Source: Salinirubellus salinus (GTDB lineage Archaea; Halobacteriota; Halobacteria; Halobacteriales; Haloarculaceae). Taken from it: a stretch of DNA of 64,000 nt. A program made the translations under genes and the position numbers. The DNA lies in contig NZ_CP104003.1 of assembly GCF_025231485.1 (NCBI RefSeq), positions 2,976,001 through 3,040,000 of the forward strand. The letters are read 5' to 3'. Positions 32,816-40,908 of this stretch are shown here, piece after piece. The stretch's first letter is position 1, and each line of letters begins with the position of its first letter. Under the pieces are notes generated by a model that worked only from the letters and a program-made list of their open reading frames with translations, was not told where the DNA came from and ran no database searches.

Positions 32816-34245
32816 CGTCCCACCTCCTCGGGCGCGTGCGGGGCGCGCTGGTAGGCCTCGTGGCCACCCCCGTAGCCCGGCGGGTTCTCGATGCCGACGA
32901 GACGCCCGCCGACCGGCGTGCTGAACAGCGCGAACAGCAGTTCGTCGACGACGTAGTGCCTGATGCGTGAGGCCGTCCCGCCGTCCGGGTCCGCCCGCGC
33001 GCCGTTGACGCCCAGTTCCCGCAGGACCGCCTCGCACTCGGCGGGCGCGCACTCGGTCAGCGGCGCCCCGTGGACGAGTCGCGCCTGCTCGTCGAGCGCC
33101 CCGACGGCCCGTTCGACCGCCGCGAGGTAGGTCGGGTCGACCCGCGCCCGGCCGGCCACGTAGCGCTCGACGAACGCCGACGAGGGCGTGACGGCGCTCG
33201 GGTAGACGGCCGCGGCGACGGCCACCAGCCCGTCCACGGTCGGCGTCGGGGGGCGGACCGTCGCGAGCGACGCGCGACCCACGCCGGCGCCGATGCCCAG
33301 CGCCCCGAGTGCGACCACGGCGTCACGGCGCGTGAGTCGGTGGGGGGCCCCCTCGGTCACCCACGCCCCCGGCGACGGGGCGCCGCCGTCCGAACGCTCC
33401 GGGCCCCGGGCGGTCCCGACCGCAGTCGGCCCCCCGTCCGACCCACCTCGCGAGGCGAGCGCGAACGCGACGAACGCGAGAGCGAGCACACCGCCGAGCA
33501 CCTGCACCCACCGGCCAGACTCGACGACGACGGTGAACACCACGCCGGCCAGCCACGCGGGGACGCGCCCGCCGAACAGGGCCGCCGGGTCGGTGACGTA
33601 CCCGAGGTCCTCGGCGAGCGTGCTCAGGACGACGCCGACCCCGACCCAGAGCACCGCCACGACGGCCGGGGTGGCGACCCGGTAGCGCCGGTGGTTCGTC
33701 GTGGTGTCGAGTCCCGACACGGGCGGGTGGCCGAGGAGCCGTGCCCCGGTGAGATACAGCGCTGGGCCGAGGGGGACCGCCACGACGAGCGTCTCGACGG
33801 CCCGGACCGGGACGACGGAGACGAACGCGCTGGCCCCGACCGCGGTGGCGACCCAGCCGACCGTCGCGGCGTGGCACAGTCCCGCGACGGCGACGACGCC
33901 GGCGAACGCGAGCGGCCAGCGTCGGCCGCCGACGAGCCACGGCGTCTCACGGCGGACGGCCGCCCAGAGCGCCACGCCCACCGCGGCGAAGGCGAGGGTG
34001 CCGGCCGTGCCCGCCGCCACCGTCGTCGGCGACCCGCCGACGACCGTGTGGTAGCTCGCCGCCCCGGCCACCACGCCGAGCGTGCCGGCCCGCCCGAACA
34101 GCACCGCGAGGGGGACGACCAGCGCGCCCGCCGCGAAGACACCGACGAGCGGTGCGCTGACGGCGAGCACGCCCGCGAACCCGACGGCGACGGCGACCAC
34201 CACCTGCGTCCCGCGCCCGACCCGGTCGACCCGTAGGGAAGTCAT
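32812..34245 (-). CDS. Multispanning membrane protein fused to a gluconate 2-dehydrogenase subunit 3-like domain
   Basis: A 477-residue protein. Residues 1-275 contain about eight hydrophobic segments. A Ser/Gly/Pro linker follows, then a twin-arginine-like segment, LTRRDAVVALGALGIGAGVG near residue 303, of the kind that opens a stand-alone subunit 3, and then the small-subunit domain (about residues 330-470; VAAAVYPSAVTPSSAFVERY and ENPPGYGGGHEAYQRAPH). Subunit 3 usually is a separate secreted protein that helps export and mature the GMC subunit. Here it appears fused to a membrane anchor, and the GMC gene follows with overlapping start. The role as membrane anchor or electron conduit is inferred. 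Confidence 0.7.
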   Translation of the reverse strand: MTSLRVDRVGRGTQVVVAVAVGFAGVLAVSAPLVGVFAAGALVVPLAVLFGRAGTLGVVAGAASYHTVVGGSPTTVAAGTAGTLAFAAVGVALWAAVRRETPWLVGGRRWPLAFAGVVAVAGLCHAATVGWVATAVGASAFVSVVPVRAVETLVVAVPLGPALYLTGARLLGHPPVSGLDTTTNHRRYRVATPAVVAVLWVGVGVVLSTLAEDLGYVTDPAALFGGRVPAWLAGVVFTVVVESGRWVQVLGGVLALAFVAFALASRGGSDGGPTAVGTARGPERSDGGAPSPGAWVTEGAPHRLTRRDAVVALGALGIGAGVGRASLATVRPPTPTVDGLVAVAAAVYPSAVTPSSAFVERYVAGRARVDPTYLAAVERAVGALDEQARLVHGAPLTECAPAECEAVLRELGVNGARADPDGGTASRIRHYVVDELLFALFSTPVGGRLVGIENPPGYGGGHEAYQRAPHAPEEVGR

Positions 34246-34377
34246 CCCTCCGAGAGAGGTCTGTGAGTGTCTTGGTTACAGACCAGTTAACGGTGACTCC
34301 GTCCCGGTCGGGTGGCGCGGGACCACAATTGTATGCGGTGTGGTGCGGCAGTGGTGACGACGAGTCTGTCGGGAGCG
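34246..34377. other. Intergenic DNA before the pseudogene remnant
   Basis: This region lies upstream of the membrane-fusion gene on one side and the trkA/APC remnant on the other. It has a lower-GC patch (CACAATTGTATGCGG near 34323-34337) that may hold a promoter. Nothing else is recognisable. Confidence 0.3.
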
Positions 34378-34519
34378 CGTGCGCCGGCGACCAGTCTGGG
34401 CCTGCTGGACGCGACGATGGTCGGTATCGGCGCGATGACGAACACGATGGCGAGGTCTCCCTCGTCGCCGTCGAGCCGGACGTGGCCGACGAGGTGTCGT
34501 GGCTGTTCCGGGGCTGAGA
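34378..34519 (+). pseudogene. Remnant of a duplicated APC transporter start and TrkA-type gene end
   Basis: About 34390-34440 reads LGLLDATMVGIGAMT, nearly the start of the intact APC transporter (LGLLDATMIGMGAMI at 35289 on). In another frame, 34455-34519 reads EVSLVAVEPDVADEVSWLFRG then stop, matching the end of the intact TrkA-type protein (AYLVAAEPNVTDEVRQLFHG). The pieces are 20-25 percent diverged at DNA level, in different frames and in inverted order relative to the intact operon. This is the scar of a tandem copy of the trkA-APC pair that lost its middle. Confidence 0.8.
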
Positions 34520-34526
34520 CCCGCTC

Positions 34527-34580
34527 CCGACCTCCGGGACCGACCCCTCCTTCCCGACTTCCGGGACCGACCCCTCACCC
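34527..34580. repeat. 27-bp tandem repeat before the TrkA-type gene
   Basis: CCGACCTCCGGGACCGACCC at 34527 on and CCGACTTCCGGGACCGACCC at 34554 on are two copies of a 27-bp unit with one mismatch in the compared part. They lie just upstream of the TrkA-type ATG, where the promoter would be. Confidence 0.7.
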
Positions 34581-34608
34581 CTTTTCAGGCGGCACCACAC
34601 TCCCGAAC

Positions 34609-35259
34609 ATGGACCTCCGTGTCATCGTGGTCGGTGGCGGTCGGGTGGGGTACCACGCCGCCGAGTCGCTGGAGGAGCAGGGACACCGGGTGGTCGTCGT
34701 CGAGCGGGACGGCGACCGGTGTGAAGAGATTGCCGACGCGTACGTCGCCAGCGTCGTCGAGGGCGACGGGACCCGGCCGGACATCCTCCGTCAGGCCGAC
34801 CCGGAGCGGGCCGACGTCATCCTCGCGCTGACGCCGAACGCCGGGGCCAACCTCGGGGCCTGTGTGCTGGCCTCGCGGCTGAACCCCGACCTCCGGACGG
34901 TGATGCGGGTCGCGACACCGGCGGGTGCCGAGGGGTACGAGGAGGTGGTCGACGCCACCGTGTTCCCGGAGCGGGCCGGCGCCCGTGCGGCCGTCAACGC
35001 GGCCACCGGTGACGCGATGTGGGCGGTCGAGTCGCTCCCCGGCGAACTGGAGATCATCGAGATGCGGGTCATCGAGGACTCGCCGCTGGCAGGCCGGTCG
35101 CTCTCGGCGGTGAGCCTGCCACACGGCAGTCTCGTCGTCTCCGCGGCCGACGGCGACCGTATCGCCAGCGCCGAGACGACGCTCGAACCGGGTCGGGCGT
35201 ACCTCGTCGCGGCGGAACCGAACGTGACCGACGAGGTCAGACAGCTGTTCCACGGATGA
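34609..35259 (+). CDS. TrkA-type NAD-binding regulatory protein (RCK domains)
   Basis: A 216-residue cytoplasmic protein with a TrkA-N Rossmann domain (VIVVGGGRVGYHAAESLEEQ; acidic end of strand two at VVVVERDGD) and a TrkA-C domain (about residues 140-216, EMRVIEDSPLAGRSLSAVSL). Such proteins gate potassium transporters or other secondary transporters by binding nucleotides. Here the partner is probably the APC transporter whose ATG overlaps this stop by 4 bp. The ATG at 34609 begins the family-like sequence; the frame upstream runs through the remnant and is not family-like. Confidence 0.88.
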   Translation: MDLRVIVVGGGRVGYHAAESLEEQGHRVVVVERDGDRCEEIADAYVASVVEGDGTRPDILRQADPERADVILALTPNAGANLGACVLASRLNPDLRTVMRVATPAGAEGYEEVVDATVFPERAGARAAVNAATGDAMWAVESLPGELEIIEMRVIEDSPLAGRSLSAVSLPHGSLVVSAADGDRIASAETTLEPGRAYLVAAEPNVTDEVRQLFHG

Positions 35260-36686
35260 GTCACGACCAGCGCAAACCGGCGGCCGAACTCGGCCTGCTG
35301 GACGCGACGATGATCGGGATGGGCGCGATGATCGGGGCGGGCATCTTCGTCCTGACCGGGCTCGCCGCGGAGATCGCCGGGCCGGCCGCCATCCTCGTCT
35401 TCGCACTCAACGGGGTCGTGACGGCGTTCACCGGCCTCTCGTACGCGGAACTGGCCGCCTCCATCCCCAAGTCGGGCGGCGGCTACGCCTTCGTCCGCGA
35501 GGTGTTCGACGACCTCGCCTCGTTCGTGATGGGGTGGATGCTCTGGTTCGCCTACATGATCGCGGGGACGCTGTACGCGCTCGGGTTCGCCCCGAACTTC
35601 CTCGAGTTGCTCCACGTCTACGGGCTCGTCCCGCCGCCGGACGCGGTGGGGGCAGTGTCGCTGGTGGCGGGGGTCGCCGTCCCGCCGGAGGTGGCGCTCG
35701 CGGCCGTCGCCGTCTGCCTGCTGGTCTCGGTCAACGCCGTCTCGACCGCCGCCAGCGGGAGTCTGGAGACCGTGTTCACCATCGTCAAGGTGAGCATCCT
35801 CGTCGTGTTCGTCGCGTTCGGACTGACCTCCCCGATGTTCGTCCCCGGCGCGGAGTTCCAGCCCCTGTTCGGCGACGGCGGCCCGTTCGCCATCCTGCCG
35901 GCGATGGGGCTGACGTTCATCGCGTTCGAGGGATACGACCTCATCACCACGGTCACGGAGGAGGTGGAGAACCCGCGGCAGAACATCCCGCGGGCCATCT
36001 TCATCAGCCTCGCCGCCACCGTCGTCGTCTACCTCGCCGTCGTCACCGTCGCCATCGGCACCCTCGGCGCGGACGGCCTCGCCGAGGCCGGCGAGGCCGG
36101 CATCGCGCAGGCCGCCACGGCGTTCATGCCCGAGTTCCCCGTCGTCGGCGAGGGTGGGGCCGTCATCGTCTTCGGCGCCGTCTTCTCCACGCTGACGGCG
36201 CTCAACGCGGTCGTCATCGCCTCCTCGCGCGTCGCGTTCTCGATGGGGCGGGAGGGCCAGCTCCTCCCGCGCGTGGGGCGCATCCACCACCGCTTCGGGA
36301 CGCCGTTCGTCGCCATCCTCGCCTCCTCGGTGGTGATGCTGTTCGCCGTCGTCCTCCCCACGAAGAGCGCGGGCAACATGTCGAGCCTGTTCTTCCTGCT
36401 CTCGTTCGTCGTGGTCAACGGCGCGGTCATCCGCCTGCGTCGCGAGCGCCCGAACCTGACCCGCCCCTACGAGATGCCGCTCTACCCGCTCCCACCGGTC
36501 GTCGGTATCGTGCTGAACCTCGTGCTGACGGGCGTCCTCGTCGAGTACCTCGTCCGGACCGACCCGCTCGCGCTCGCGTTGAGCGCCGGGTGGATCGGTC
36601 TCGGGCTGGTCGCGTACGTCCTCGTCGTGCGTGGGGAGTCGGCCCCCACCGCCGCCGAGTCGGCCGTCGAAGCGGGCGACGACTGA
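35256..36686 (+). CDS. APC family amino acid permease
   Basis: A 476-residue secondary transporter of the amino acid-polyamine-organocation family with about twelve membrane helices. The first helix GLLDATMIGMGAMIGAGIFVLTG carries the unwound GAGIF substrate motif (here MIGAGIF), and FIAFEGYDLITTVTEEVENP near residue 220 matches the conserved helix-6 loop. A short charged tail follows. The transporter overlaps the TrkA-type gene, so nucleotide or ion control through the RCK protein is likely. The amino acid specificity is unknown. Confidence 0.9.
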   Translation: MSHDQRKPAAELGLLDATMIGMGAMIGAGIFVLTGLAAEIAGPAAILVFALNGVVTAFTGLSYAELAASIPKSGGGYAFVREVFDDLASFVMGWMLWFAYMIAGTLYALGFAPNFLELLHVYGLVPPPDAVGAVSLVAGVAVPPEVALAAVAVCLLVSVNAVSTAASGSLETVFTIVKVSILVVFVAFGLTSPMFVPGAEFQPLFGDGGPFAILPAMGLTFIAFEGYDLITTVTEEVENPRQNIPRAIFISLAATVVVYLAVVTVAIGTLGADGLAEAGEAGIAQAATAFMPEFPVVGEGGAVIVFGAVFSTLTALNAVVIASSRVAFSMGREGQLLPRVGRIHHRFGTPFVAILASSVVMLFAVVLPTKSAGNMSSLFFLLSFVVVNGAVIRLRRERPNLTRPYEMPLYPLPPVVGIVLNLVLTGVLVEYLVRTDPLALALSAGWIGLGLVAYVLVVRGESAPTAAESAVEAGDD

Positions 36687-36699
36687 GTCTTCGACCCGC

Positions 36700-37272
36700 T
36701 CAGTCGAGCAGTTTCTCGCCCGCCTCCACCGCCACCTCCAGCGTGTTCTCCGCGGGCGGGATGGGGCAGGCGAACGCCTCGTTGTACGCGCAGAAGGGCG
36801 AGTACGCGAGGTTGAAGTCCAGCGGCACCGTGCCGCCGTTCACCAGCAGGTCGTCGGGGTCCCGCGGGTGGAGTTCGATGTACCGGCCCGCGCCGTAGGT
36901 CTCCTCGCCGCTGGTGGCGTCGCGGAACGGGACGAACAGCGTCTCGCCGGACTCGTCGCCCGCCTGCTCGTAGGCGTAGAGGTCGCGCTCCTCGCCCGCG
37001 AGGTCGAACGTCAGTCTCGCCACCCGGACGTACTCGACGGGGTGGCCGGCGGTCATCTCCATCTCGAACGTGTCGTCGTCGTCGACGGGTTCGAGGGTGG
37101 CCTCGACCCGGTAGTCGGGGTCCGGGGGGTAGTACGAGAGCCCGTCGAACGCGTCCTTCTCGTCGTCCGGGATGGGCGACTGCGGGTGCTCGGCGAAGAA
37201 GTGGTCCTTCTCGTGGCGGTGGTGTTCGAGTTCCTCCTCCCACTCGGCGGTGTCGACGTCTGTCTCGCTCAT
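36700..37272 (-). CDS. DUF1684 family protein
   Basis: A 190-residue protein matching the DUF1684 family. It starts with a charged WEEELEHHRHEKDHFF helix, has SYYPPDPDYR and a beta-rich body, and ends with the signature AYSPFCAYNEAFACPIPPAENTL (quoted in part: PFCAYNEAF and CPIPPAENTL), where the two cysteines are conserved. Function is unknown. No signal peptide is visible. It is convergent with the APC gene. Confidence 0.85.
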   Translation of the reverse strand: MSETDVDTAEWEEELEHHRHEKDHFFAEHPQSPIPDDEKDAFDGLSYYPPDPDYRVEATLEPVDDDDTFEMEMTAGHPVEYVRVARLTFDLAGEERDLYAYEQAGDESGETLFVPFRDATSGEETYGAGRYIELHPRDPDDLLVNGGTVPLDFNLAYSPFCAYNEAFACPIPPAENTLEVAVEAGEKLLD

Positions 37273-37377
37273 GGTGGCCCCACTAGTCGGTCACCCTTGG
37301 TAACCCTTCCGCACGTGTGTGTGCCCGGTGGGGTCCCGTTTCGGGTCGAGCGCAGTTCGGGTACCGTAGGGGTCGCT

Positions 37378-37446
37378 GTGCGTTCGAGCGGTGTGGTGCG
37401 TTCCGTGCGTTCGAGCGGTGTGGTGCGTTCCGTGCGTTCGAGCGGG
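37378..37446. repeat. 27-bp tandem repeat, about 2.5 copies
   Basis: The unit GTGCGTTCGAGCGGTGTGG plus GCGTTCC-type remainder (27 bp) is repeated perfectly at 37378-37404 and 37405-37431, followed by a partial third copy to about 37446. It lies directly beside the palindromic element that starts at 37453. Confidence 0.9.
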
Positions 37447-37765
37447 GAGACTAGCGCGGTACAACCGAGACCGCACGGCTCCGCGAAGCGGCCGGTCAGC
37501 CCGAAGGGCCGACACGGCGGCCCTGCCCTCCCCCGTGCCCGACTACACGCTCCAGCCGGTCGCGTGAGTCGGGCAGGCCACCTGCTTCACCCGCCCGACG
37601 AGACCGCCGGCCGCCGAGGACCACGCGGCACCGCCGCGTGTGTCCGAGGTGGGGGAGGGACGGCCTGCCGTCCCGGGCCGCCCTGCGCGGCCCGGGCGGC
37701 CGCTCCGCTGTGCGGTTCAGTTGTACCGCGCTGGCACTCTCGCTCTCCGTCACGGTGTCCTCTCC
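37439..37765. repeat. Palindromic intergenic element A with AGCGCGGTACAAC ends
   Basis: The ends AGCGCGGTACAAC (37453-37465) and GTTGTACCGCGCT (37720-37732) are perfect 13-bp inverted repeats. Inside them the arms stay similar: ACCGCAC, then AGCGGCCG, then a hairpin, then CCCTCCCCC. Similarity to element D continues outside both ends, with GAGCGGGGAG before the left end and CTCTCCGTCACGG after the right. No open frame inside is credible. It fills the 0.55-kb gap before priL. It looks like a member of a dispersed non-coding family. Confidence 0.75.
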
Positions 37766-37828
37766 GCGCCCCCCGCCACACCCGGCGGACCGTCACCTTC
37801 ATCCAGACAAGCCGTGAACGAACAGTCC

Positions 37829-38884
37829 ATGCGACGGCTCCACGCGCGGTACCCCTTCCTCCGGGCCTCTCGCGAGGCCGTCCAGGACGCCGAGGTGGAC
37901 CTCGGCCAACTGGTGACGGAGGGCGGGCCGGCGGTCGAACGGGGCCGTGAACGGGTCGAGCGCGCCCTGCTGGCCGGGACGGTGGCCAGCGAGGGCCGGT
38001 CCTCGACGCGGGCCGAACTGCTCTCCTACCCGGTAGCGCGGGTACTCGTCTCGCTGCTCGACACGCCCGGCGCGGTGGCCAAGTACGCCAACGCCGAGGC
38101 CGCCCTCGCCCACGCGCGGTTCACCGAGGACTTCGACGACGACGCCCAGCTCAAGTCGACGGACCGCGAGCGTCTCTCGCTCGACCGACTGCTCGCCGAC
38201 TTCGACCTCTCCGGACAGGTCCGGCCCACGGGCGAGGGAGAGTTCCTCGTCGACGTGACCGCGTACCTGAAACTCGCCTCGGCGCTGGAAGGCGAGCGGT
38301 GGCGCCTCGTCGCCCGCGAGCTACACGACGGCGTGGTCCCGGTCCGGCGGCCGGAGCTCTACACCCTGCTCCGTGAGGCGGTGCGCCGGCGGGTGGCCGA
38401 CGACCTGCCGCTCTCCGTTCCCGAGGGGGTCGCCGACGCGCTGGCCGGGCAGGTCCGGACGCTGAAGGACGCCGTGGCGGACGTGGAGTTGCGCGCGACG
38501 CCGGACGTGGTCGAACCGGAGCTGTTCCCGCCGTGCGTGAAGGCGCTGCTCGAACGGGCGCCCGACCTCGACCGGCGGGGCCGGTTCGCGCTGGTGTCGT
38601 TCCTCGCGGGACTGGACGTGGACACGCAGGACGTGCTGGCGTTCTACGGCGTCGAGACGGAGAGCGACGCGGACTCCGTGGAGTACCAGTTCGAGCGCCT
38701 CGCCGACAGCCGCGGGGCGGCGTTCCCGCCGCCGGCGTGTGCGACGATGCAGGCGTTCGACCTGTGCGTGGACCGCGACGAGGTCTGCGCGGACATCGGG
38801 CACCCGGTGACCTACTACGCCGAGCGCGTCGAGCGGGCGGGCGTCGCGGTCGACGCCGACGCCGGTACCGCCGACGGCGACTGA
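37829..38884 (+). CDS. priL: DNA primase large subunit
   Basis: A 351-residue PriL/Pri2-family protein, the non-catalytic primase subunit that works with PriS in primer synthesis. It begins MRRLHARYPFLRASREAV. The C-terminal iron-sulfur region shows four conserved cysteines: FPPCVKALLER, then CATMQAFDLC and DEVCADIGHPVTYY, the latter the family hallmark. The ATG at 37829 is used; a GTG five codons upstream is possible. PriS is not in the window. Confidence 0.93.
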   Translation: MRRLHARYPFLRASREAVQDAEVDLGQLVTEGGPAVERGRERVERALLAGTVASEGRSSTRAELLSYPVARVLVSLLDTPGAVAKYANAEAALAHARFTEDFDDDAQLKSTDRERLSLDRLLADFDLSGQVRPTGEGEFLVDVTAYLKLASALEGERWRLVARELHDGVVPVRRPELYTLLREAVRRRVADDLPLSVPEGVADALAGQVRTLKDAVADVELRATPDVVEPELFPPCVKALLERAPDLDRRGRFALVSFLAGLDVDTQDVLAFYGVETESDADSVEYQFERLADSRGAAFPPPACATMQAFDLCVDRDEVCADIGHPVTYYAERVERAGVAVDADAGTADGD

Positions 38885-38908
38885 CCCCGTCCCTGACGGA
38901 TGGTCCGA

Positions 38909-39112
38909 CTACCGGCCCGAGAGGAAGAAGCCGACGGCGAACATGAGGACGATGAACCCGACGATGGCGCCGAGCAGCGCCACCGCCCCCTCCGGTCCGA
39001 ACCCGCCACGACCGCCGTAGTTCATGCCGATGGCGACGACGGCGACGACGAACACGACGACGGTGACCAGCGAGACGGCTATCTCGACCACCGTCTCGCG
39101 CGCTATCTGCAT
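38909..39112 (-). CDS. Small two-helix membrane protein, unknown function
   Basis: A 67-residue protein with two hydrophobic segments (IAVSLVTVVVFVVAVVAIGM and AVALLGAIVGFIVLMFAVGF) joined by a glycine-rich loop NYGGRGGFGPEG. It resembles small conserved haloarchaeal membrane proteins of unknown role. It is convergent with priL. Confidence 0.7.
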   Translation of the reverse strand: MQIARETVVEIAVSLVTVVVFVVAVVAIGMNYGGRGGFGPEGAVALLGAIVGFIVLMFAVGFFLSGR

Positions 39113-39174
39113 GTCCCGGCGTTCTGGGGGCCCGAAGAAAAGGACTTCGAAGCGTTCGAGAGCCCCGAACGCGC

Positions 39175-39588
39175 TCAGGCCGGTCTCGCGCCGACCGACC
39201 GCCGGTAGTAGTAGCCGACCAGCGGACCGAACACGACGAGGGTGGCGACCACCGCGCCGGTCAGGACGACGACGGTCACCGGGAGGGCGGTGTTCGTGTC
39301 GAGCGCCCCCGCCGTCCCAGCGGCCACGAGGAAGAACAGGTACAGCACGAACAGCCCCCGGACCGCGTGGAGGCGACTCCCCTCGCCGAGGAACGTCAGG
39401 TCGCCACCGAGCGCGACCTCGACGACGTCGAGCGCGGCGAAGACGGCGACGGCGCCGACCATCCCGACGACACCACCTACGAGCGTCGACAGGGAGAGGG
39501 CGTCGGCGACCCAGCCGGCGAGCAGGCTGTACAGGAGGAGGAACGCCACGGTGTGCACCGCGACGTGGATCGACCGTTCGGAGACCAT
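39175..39588 (-). CDS. Four-helix membrane protein, unknown function
   Basis: A 137-residue protein with four hydrophobic segments, starting HVAVHTVAFLLLYSLLAGWV and ending VVVLTGAVVATLVVFGPLVG. The ATG at 39588 (MVSERSIH) was chosen because the earlier part of the frame is not protein-like. No family is recognised. It is followed on the left by another small membrane gene on the same strand. Confidence 0.68.
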   Translation of the reverse strand: MVSERSIHVAVHTVAFLLLYSLLAGWVADALSLSTLVGGVVGMVGAVAVFAALDVVEVALGGDLTFLGEGSRLHAVRGLFVLYLFFLVAAGTAGALDTNTALPVTVVVLTGAVVATLVVFGPLVGYYYRRSVGARPA

Positions 39589-39631
39589 ACGGACAGTTCT
39601 GCCACCCGACAGTAAGAGTCCGTCGCCAGCG

Positions 39632-40816
39632 TCAGGGCCGTATCGTGTTCGACGCGAGGTCACGGGGGAAGTGCGTCAGCACCTCGTACCCGTCCTCGGT
39701 GACGGCCACCGTGCCGGAGTGGCGGTAGCCAGCCTCGTCGGTGTAGAGGCCGGGCTCGATGGTGTAGACGTGGCCGGCTTCCATCGTCCGGTCGGCGGGG
39801 TCGTCGCGGTGTTCACTCCAGCCAGTGTCGACGTACGGCGGTTCGTGGGCACCGAGTCCGATGTTGTGCCCGACGTGGTGCCGAGCGAGGTCGGCGATGC
39901 CCTGCTCGGCGAGGTAGTCGTGGACCGCGTCGTCCACGTCCGCGAGCGGCACCCCCGGCCCGCACGCCTCGATGGCGATGGTCTGGGCCTCCAGCATCTG
40001 TTCGAAGCGGTGGGCCTGCTCGTCGCTCGGCTCGCCGACGAACATCGTCCGCTCCAGCTCCGAGTAGTAGCCGTCGACGTTCGCCGTCGCGCCCGTTATC
40101 AGCACGTCCCCCTCCGAGAGTCGTTCGTTCGGGGTGTGCCCGTGCGGGAGCCGGGTCTCGGCACCGCTGATGTAGCCCGCGTGGACGGGGCCGTCGCCAC
40201 GCGTGCGGACGGCGTACTCGCTCCCGAGCGTGTCCAGCATCGCCCGCGAGGCCGCCATCGAGGCGCGCTGGGAGACGGTCACCGGGTGGGCACCGACCTC
40301 GGTGAAGTCCGCCAGGTAGCGGTGGCCGAGGTTGGCCCACTTCGCCGACTCCCGGATCAGGTCGACCTCCGTCTCGCTCTTGGCCCAGCGCAGCCGGTCG
40401 ACCCACGACTGGGTGTCGACCGCCACGGACGCCGAGAGCGCCGGCCCCTCGTAGCCCATCACCCCCGGCGCGCCGTCGCTGTCGGCCGCGACCGACGCGG
40501 CACCGAGGCCGTCGAGCATCGAGGCGACGACACCCATCGGGTCGCCACCGGGGTAGTCGAAGTAGTCGTGGACCGCGTCGACGCGCGGGTTCGGGGCGAC
40601 CCGTTCGACCTCGAGTCGCGGGACGACCAGTTCGACGCGGTCGGCCGTGACGGCGAGACAGACCGGCCGCTCGGTCTGGATGTGGTGGAAGCCAGTCAGG
40701 TACTCGATGCTGGTCGCGCCGAACCAGACGGCGGCGTCACACGTGGTGTCGGACAGGCGCTCGCGGACCGCGGCGAGGCGGGACTCGAACTCGCTCGCGG
40801 GGACACGCGTCGTCAT
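39632..40816 (-). CDS. M24 (pita-bread fold) family hydrolase with altered metal site
   Basis: A 394-residue protein with an N-terminal creatinase/prolidase-like domain and the C-terminal M24 fold. The sequence HHVGHNIGLGAHEPPY keeps the catalytic histidines and YTIEPGLY one glutamate ligand. Compared with prolidases, however, the first Asp ligand aligns with Gly (ITGATANVDG), the second with Glu (YYSELERT), and the last Glu with Ser (YRHSGTVAV). Three of five metal ligands are changed, as in non-peptidase relatives such as creatinase or ectoine hydrolase. It may act on a small amide rather than on X-Pro peptides. Confidence 0.8.
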   Translation of the reverse strand: MTTRVPASEFESRLAAVRERLSDTTCDAAVWFGATSIEYLTGFHHIQTERPVCLAVTADRVELVVPRLEVERVAPNPRVDAVHDYFDYPGGDPMGVVASMLDGLGAASVAADSDGAPGVMGYEGPALSASVAVDTQSWVDRLRWAKSETEVDLIRESAKWANLGHRYLADFTEVGAHPVTVSQRASMAASRAMLDTLGSEYAVRTRGDGPVHAGYISGAETRLPHGHTPNERLSEGDVLITGATANVDGYYSELERTMFVGEPSDEQAHRFEQMLEAQTIAIEACGPGVPLADVDDAVHDYLAEQGIADLARHHVGHNIGLGAHEPPYVDTGWSEHRDDPADRTMEAGHVYTIEPGLYTDEAGYRHSGTVAVTEDGYEVLTHFPRDLASNTIRP

Positions 40817-40908
40817 ACCGCTCTCTCGGTCGCGGGCGGCAAGTAGCCTGTCCCGTCCCGGCGTGGGGCGAGCGGGCCTTTATCGCGTCTCGTCGCCACC
40901 CGACCGGC

